Origin: an uncultured Sphingomonas sp.
Lineage (GTDB): Bacteria > Pseudomonadota > Alphaproteobacteria > Sphingomonadales > Sphingomonadaceae
Assembly (NCBI RefSeq): GCF_937871615.1
Contig: NZ_CALMPA010000071.1
Coordinates: forward strand, 1 to 64,000
Direction of reading: 5' to 3'
Length of the DNA stretch: 64,000 bases
Below the pieces are notes generated by a model that was given only the letters and a program-made list of their open reading frames with translations, was not told the DNA's origin and did no database searches. The position numbers and the translations under genes were made by a program. Positions 61,785 through 64,000 of the stretch are shown piece by piece (positions within the stretch are counted from its first letter, which is position 1; each line of letters opens with the position of its first letter).

Positions 61785-62306
61785 TCAGTGAAGCGCGCGT
61801 TGCGCCGCCGATTCCGCGATGAACAGGGCGCACGGCCCCACCGCCGAAAAGGGCACGATCATCGTCGGCACGGCCACGCCCGCGGCGACCCGATCGAGCC
61901 AACCCGGCGCCGACGGGGCCGGGTGATCGGGCACAAAGGCGACGCCGGCGCCATCGGTTATCACCCCAAGCGCCGCCGGTGGCGCCGGCCAGCGCCCGGC
62001 AAGATAATCGAGCAGCGCCGCCCCCGCGTCATGCAGCGCGCTTTCCGCGCAATCCTCGGGCCATGAGCCGCCGGGCGGCATGGTGATCTCCGCCACTGGC
62101 CGCAGATCGCGACCACGCCACCACAACAGGCGAAACCCGCGCTGCGCGCATTGCTCGATCCCCATGAACAGCCCGGCGCCTTCGGGCAGCAATGGCCGCG
62201 CCGCCTCAGCGAGTTGCATGGCAAGCGCGGTCAGCGTGCGATTGGGGCGCGGCAGCGTCCCGCGCCCGCGCTCCGCGCCGGCAAGGTCAGCAAATCGGCC
62301 GGGCAT
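61785..62306 (-). CDS. Unidentified protein
   Basis: The 173-residue frame has a protein-like composition: a hydrophobic centre (LRPVAEITMPPG, then LLDYLAGRWPAPP) and a terminal SAAQRALH. It lies 41 bases downstream of the sigma-factor gene on the same strand, so the two may be co-transcribed. I recognise no family motif and cannot assign a function. Confidence 0.55.
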   Translation of the reverse strand: MPGRFADLAGAERGRGTLPRPNRTLTALAMQLAEAARPLLPEGAGLFMGIEQCAQRGFRLLWWRGRDLRPVAEITMPPGGSWPEDCAESALHDAGAALLDYLAGRWPAPPAALGVITDGAGVAFVPDHPAPSAPGWLDRVAAGVAVPTMIVPFSAVGPCALFIAESAAQRALH

Positions 62307-62347
62307 GGCGATTTCTCCGTAAGACAGGATTGGATGAGCGCGGGCGA

Positions 62348-63385
62348 TCAGTGCCGGGAATCATTTGCCGGATCGGCCAGTTGCGCCGCCAGCAATTGCA
62401 ATTCCCGCCCAGCGCGCGCGACCTGTTCGGCGCGGAGCGCATCCTCATCCGCCGCGACGGCGCGGATGCTGGAAAGCTGGTTATGCAGGCTGTTCGGATC
62501 GGGCAGCAGCGATGGCGGCGTCACTGGCGCCGGCTGCGCCTTCACGCCGCGCGCACCCATCACCGCGAAACGCGGATCGCTGGCGGCGATTTCCGCGATC
62601 GCCTTTGCCGCGCGTTTGGTGATCTGGCGGACGCGCTCCTTGGTCACGCCGGGTTCGAGCGCCATGTCGTCCAGCCGCGTGGTCTGAAACAGGCGCTGTT
62701 CGACGATTTCGCGATCCCGCGCGAGCTTCGCCTCAAGCCGGTCGAACTCAACCGGGTCGATCCCGCCGGTCGCGTTGTACAGCGGCAGGCCCTGCCGGCG
62801 CAGCGCGGCTTCCTGCCGCTTCGGGCGCGGGCGGCGGCGCAGCGCCTCGATGCCCACGGTGCGCAATTGCTCGATATAGGCGTCGATCAGCGTCCCCATC
62901 GCCCGCTGCGCCAGATAATCGGATGCCCCGCATTCGACGCGGGATAGCGCGCCGTCATCCTCCACCAGCAGCTCGGGCGACATTTCCTCGCCGTCCTGCG
63001 ACGCGGTCAGCGCGTGCAGCGAAACCGTGGTCGCCGCGACCTTCTTCGCCGATGGCCGCTGATCGGTCATCAGGCGGAAGCGCAGGCTCTGCAATTCGCC
63101 ACGGATCTGCCAGTTCACGAATGTCGTGAACTGCGCCTTCTCCGGCTCATAGGCCTCGATCGCGCGGTGAACCGCGATCGCGCAGCATTGTTCGGCATCG
63201 TCCCAATGCGCGGTAAGACCATATTGGCGAATGAAGTGCCGGATGCGCGGCGCGATCAGCTTCAGGATCTGGACGAATGCGCGGTCCACCGCGGCGCGCT
63301 GGCGCGCGGTCTGGCATCCGTCAGCCGGTTTGTTGCTCAACACGACAGCGACCGCGCTTTCCAGCGCGCGCGTGGTCTTTGACAT
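62348..63385 (-). CDS. Sigma-70-family RNA polymerase sigma factor, atypical
   Basis: The 345-residue protein has a region 2-like segment (YEPEKAQFTTFVNWQIRGE) and a region 4 helix-turn-helix (GVTKERVRQITKRAAKAI). The two are joined by an unusually long basic linker (RRRPRPKRQEAALRRQG). About 80 residues follow region 4, whereas most sigma factors end soon after it. It may be a divergent alternative sigma factor or a sigma-like regulator. The upstream region (63386-63589) is A+T-rich and holds an inverted repeat. Confidence 0.75.
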   Translation of the reverse strand: MSKTTRALESAVAVVLSNKPADGCQTARQRAAVDRAFVQILKLIAPRIRHFIRQYGLTAHWDDAEQCCAIAVHRAIEAYEPEKAQFTTFVNWQIRGELQSLRFRLMTDQRPSAKKVAATTVSLHALTASQDGEEMSPELLVEDDGALSRVECGASDYLAQRAMGTLIDAYIEQLRTVGIEALRRRPRPKRQEAALRRQGLPLYNATGGIDPVEFDRLEAKLARDREIVEQRLFQTTRLDDMALEPGVTKERVRQITKRAAKAIAEIAASDPRFAVMGARGVKAQPAPVTPPSLLPDPNSLHNQLSSIRAVAADEDALRAEQVARAGRELQLLAAQLADPANDSRH

Positions 63386-63518
63386 GATTACCCCCCAATT
63401 GCCGGGCGGCGACGTGCCTCACGCCGCTCGTCCTGAACGGGACATCAACCATATCCTTTAAAAATTTCTTTATATGGGATTGCGCTTAAGGTCGCACACC
63501 GGAGGTGAGCAGCACCAT

Positions 63519-63537
63519 ATTGCTGTTTTATAGCAAT
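63519..63537. promoter_or_regulatory. Inverted repeat ATTGCT-N7-AGCAAT upstream of the sigma-factor gene
   Basis: Perfect 6-base arms lie in the 204-base A+T-rich gap between the sigma-factor start and the partial right-edge gene. The gap probably holds the sigma gene's promoter; I see no gene in it. The repeat could be an operator. Confidence 0.35.
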
Positions 63538-63589
63538 TATATTGGGCAACGTCGCAAACGGATCGAAAAAATATCCGTAAATTTTTCCG

Positions 63590-64000
63590 CTATCCGAGCA
63601 GCCGGCGATCTATGAAGCCGAGCAGCCAGCGGCGATGCGCCTGCACCGCGTCGCCAGCCTCCGCGATTCGCTGCCCCGCCGCGCGCGCGCCGACCTGCGC
63701 GATCAGCAGCGAACGGGCGCGATCCTCGCCCAGCCCGCCGGAAAGAAACCGTTTCGCATCGGCCAGCCCCAGATGGTGCCCGAGATAGGCGACCTTCATC
63801 TGGCTCTCCGCATCGCCGTCGACGCGGAACCCCGCCGATCGCAACTGCCCCAGATTGTGGCTTACCAGATCGGCCACGCCGCTGATCGAGGCTTCCGGCT
63901 CATAGCGCAGCGCGAGCAGCACCGGGCGCGCCTCCGGGCGTATGCCGCCGCTATTGTCCAGCCAGCCGCGCTCCGCCGCCTGTTCGTTGAGCCATGTCCC
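63590..64000 (-). CDS. Unidentified protein, C-terminal part (runs off the right edge)
   Basis: The reading frame is open from the right edge to the stop at 63590 (137 codons shown). It includes WLNEQAAERGWLDNSGG, then a VSHNLGQLRSAGF segment and MKVAYLGHHLGLADAKRFL. The helical, Gly/Ala-rich sequence looks like a real gene tail, but I cannot name the family with confidence. The 5' end is outside the window. Confidence 0.6.
   Translation of the reverse strand, partial: GTWLNEQAAERGWLDNSGGIRPEARPVLLALRYEPEASISGVADLVSHNLGQLRSAGFRVDGDAESQMKVAYLGHHLGLADAKRFLSGGLGEDRARSLLIAQVGARAAGQRIAEAGDAVQAHRRWLLGFIDRRLLG

Noticed and set aside
1..64000. CRISPR arrays, prophage, tRNA or rRNA genes
   Set aside because: No repeat-spacer pattern, phage structural genes, or tRNA/rRNA signature was seen on reading the window.

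Overview
The window is a high-G+C bacterial chromosome segment. Its gene content points to an alphaproteobacterium of the Sphingomonadales (Sphingomonas, Novosphingobium or Sphingobium type): TonB-dependent receptors, clustered Rieske oxygenases, P450 and SDR genes, and a cobalamin salvage operon. This placement is inferred from gene content and gene style, not from a marker gene. No rRNA, tRNA or CRISPR array was recognised.

Positions 1-44556 are a large catabolic supercluster. It opens with an operon for a thiamine-pyrophosphate enzyme, an aldehyde dehydrogenase and a kynureninase that runs off the left edge. Next comes a patch of decayed DNA (about 3500-5600): a urea transporter with an internal amber codon, a possible HsdR tail, an IS21-type istB fragment and the end of an EamA transporter. 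After it lie a TonB receptor, seven SDRs, two ThuA-like proteins, SnoaL-like and ABM-domain small proteins, two MFS transporters, three zinc-free MDR reductases, a P450 with its [2Fe-2S] ferredoxin, GST, MAPEG and NmrA-like proteins, two acyl-CoA dehydrogenases, a thiolase-fold enzyme with a DUF35 partner, a complete but split 2-oxoacid dehydrogenase (E1alpha, E1beta, a free lipoyl protein and an E2 core), an acyl-CoA ligase, three Rieske oxygenase alpha subunits, a TIM-barrel isomerase-like protein and two crotonase-family enzymes. Two paralogous TetR regulators, each beside an inverted repeat, sit inside the cluster. Together these genes could import a hydrophobic alicyclic, terpenoid or steroid-like compound through the TonB receptor, oxidise it with the P450 and Rieske enzymes, activate it as a CoA thioester, and shorten it by dehydrogenation, hydration and C-C cleavage. 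The substrate cannot be read from the sequence.

Positions 44681-48099 hold a large HAD-type protein and a divergently transcribed methyltransferase-like gene, unrelated to the catabolic theme.

Positions 48126-59817 are a cobalamin salvage and transport block. It comprises cobU, then a cobalamin riboswitch, then btuB and ten tightly overlapping genes: threonine-phosphate decarboxylase, cobO, btuF, btuC, btuD, cbiB, cobQ, cobT, cobS and an alpha-ribazole phosphatase. Corrin-ring genes are absent, so in this window the pathway is one of uptake and nucleotide-loop assembly.

Positions 59950-64000 carry a PAS-GGDEF-EAL cyclic-di-GMP protein, an unidentified gene, an unusual sigma-70-family factor and a partial unidentified gene at the right edge.
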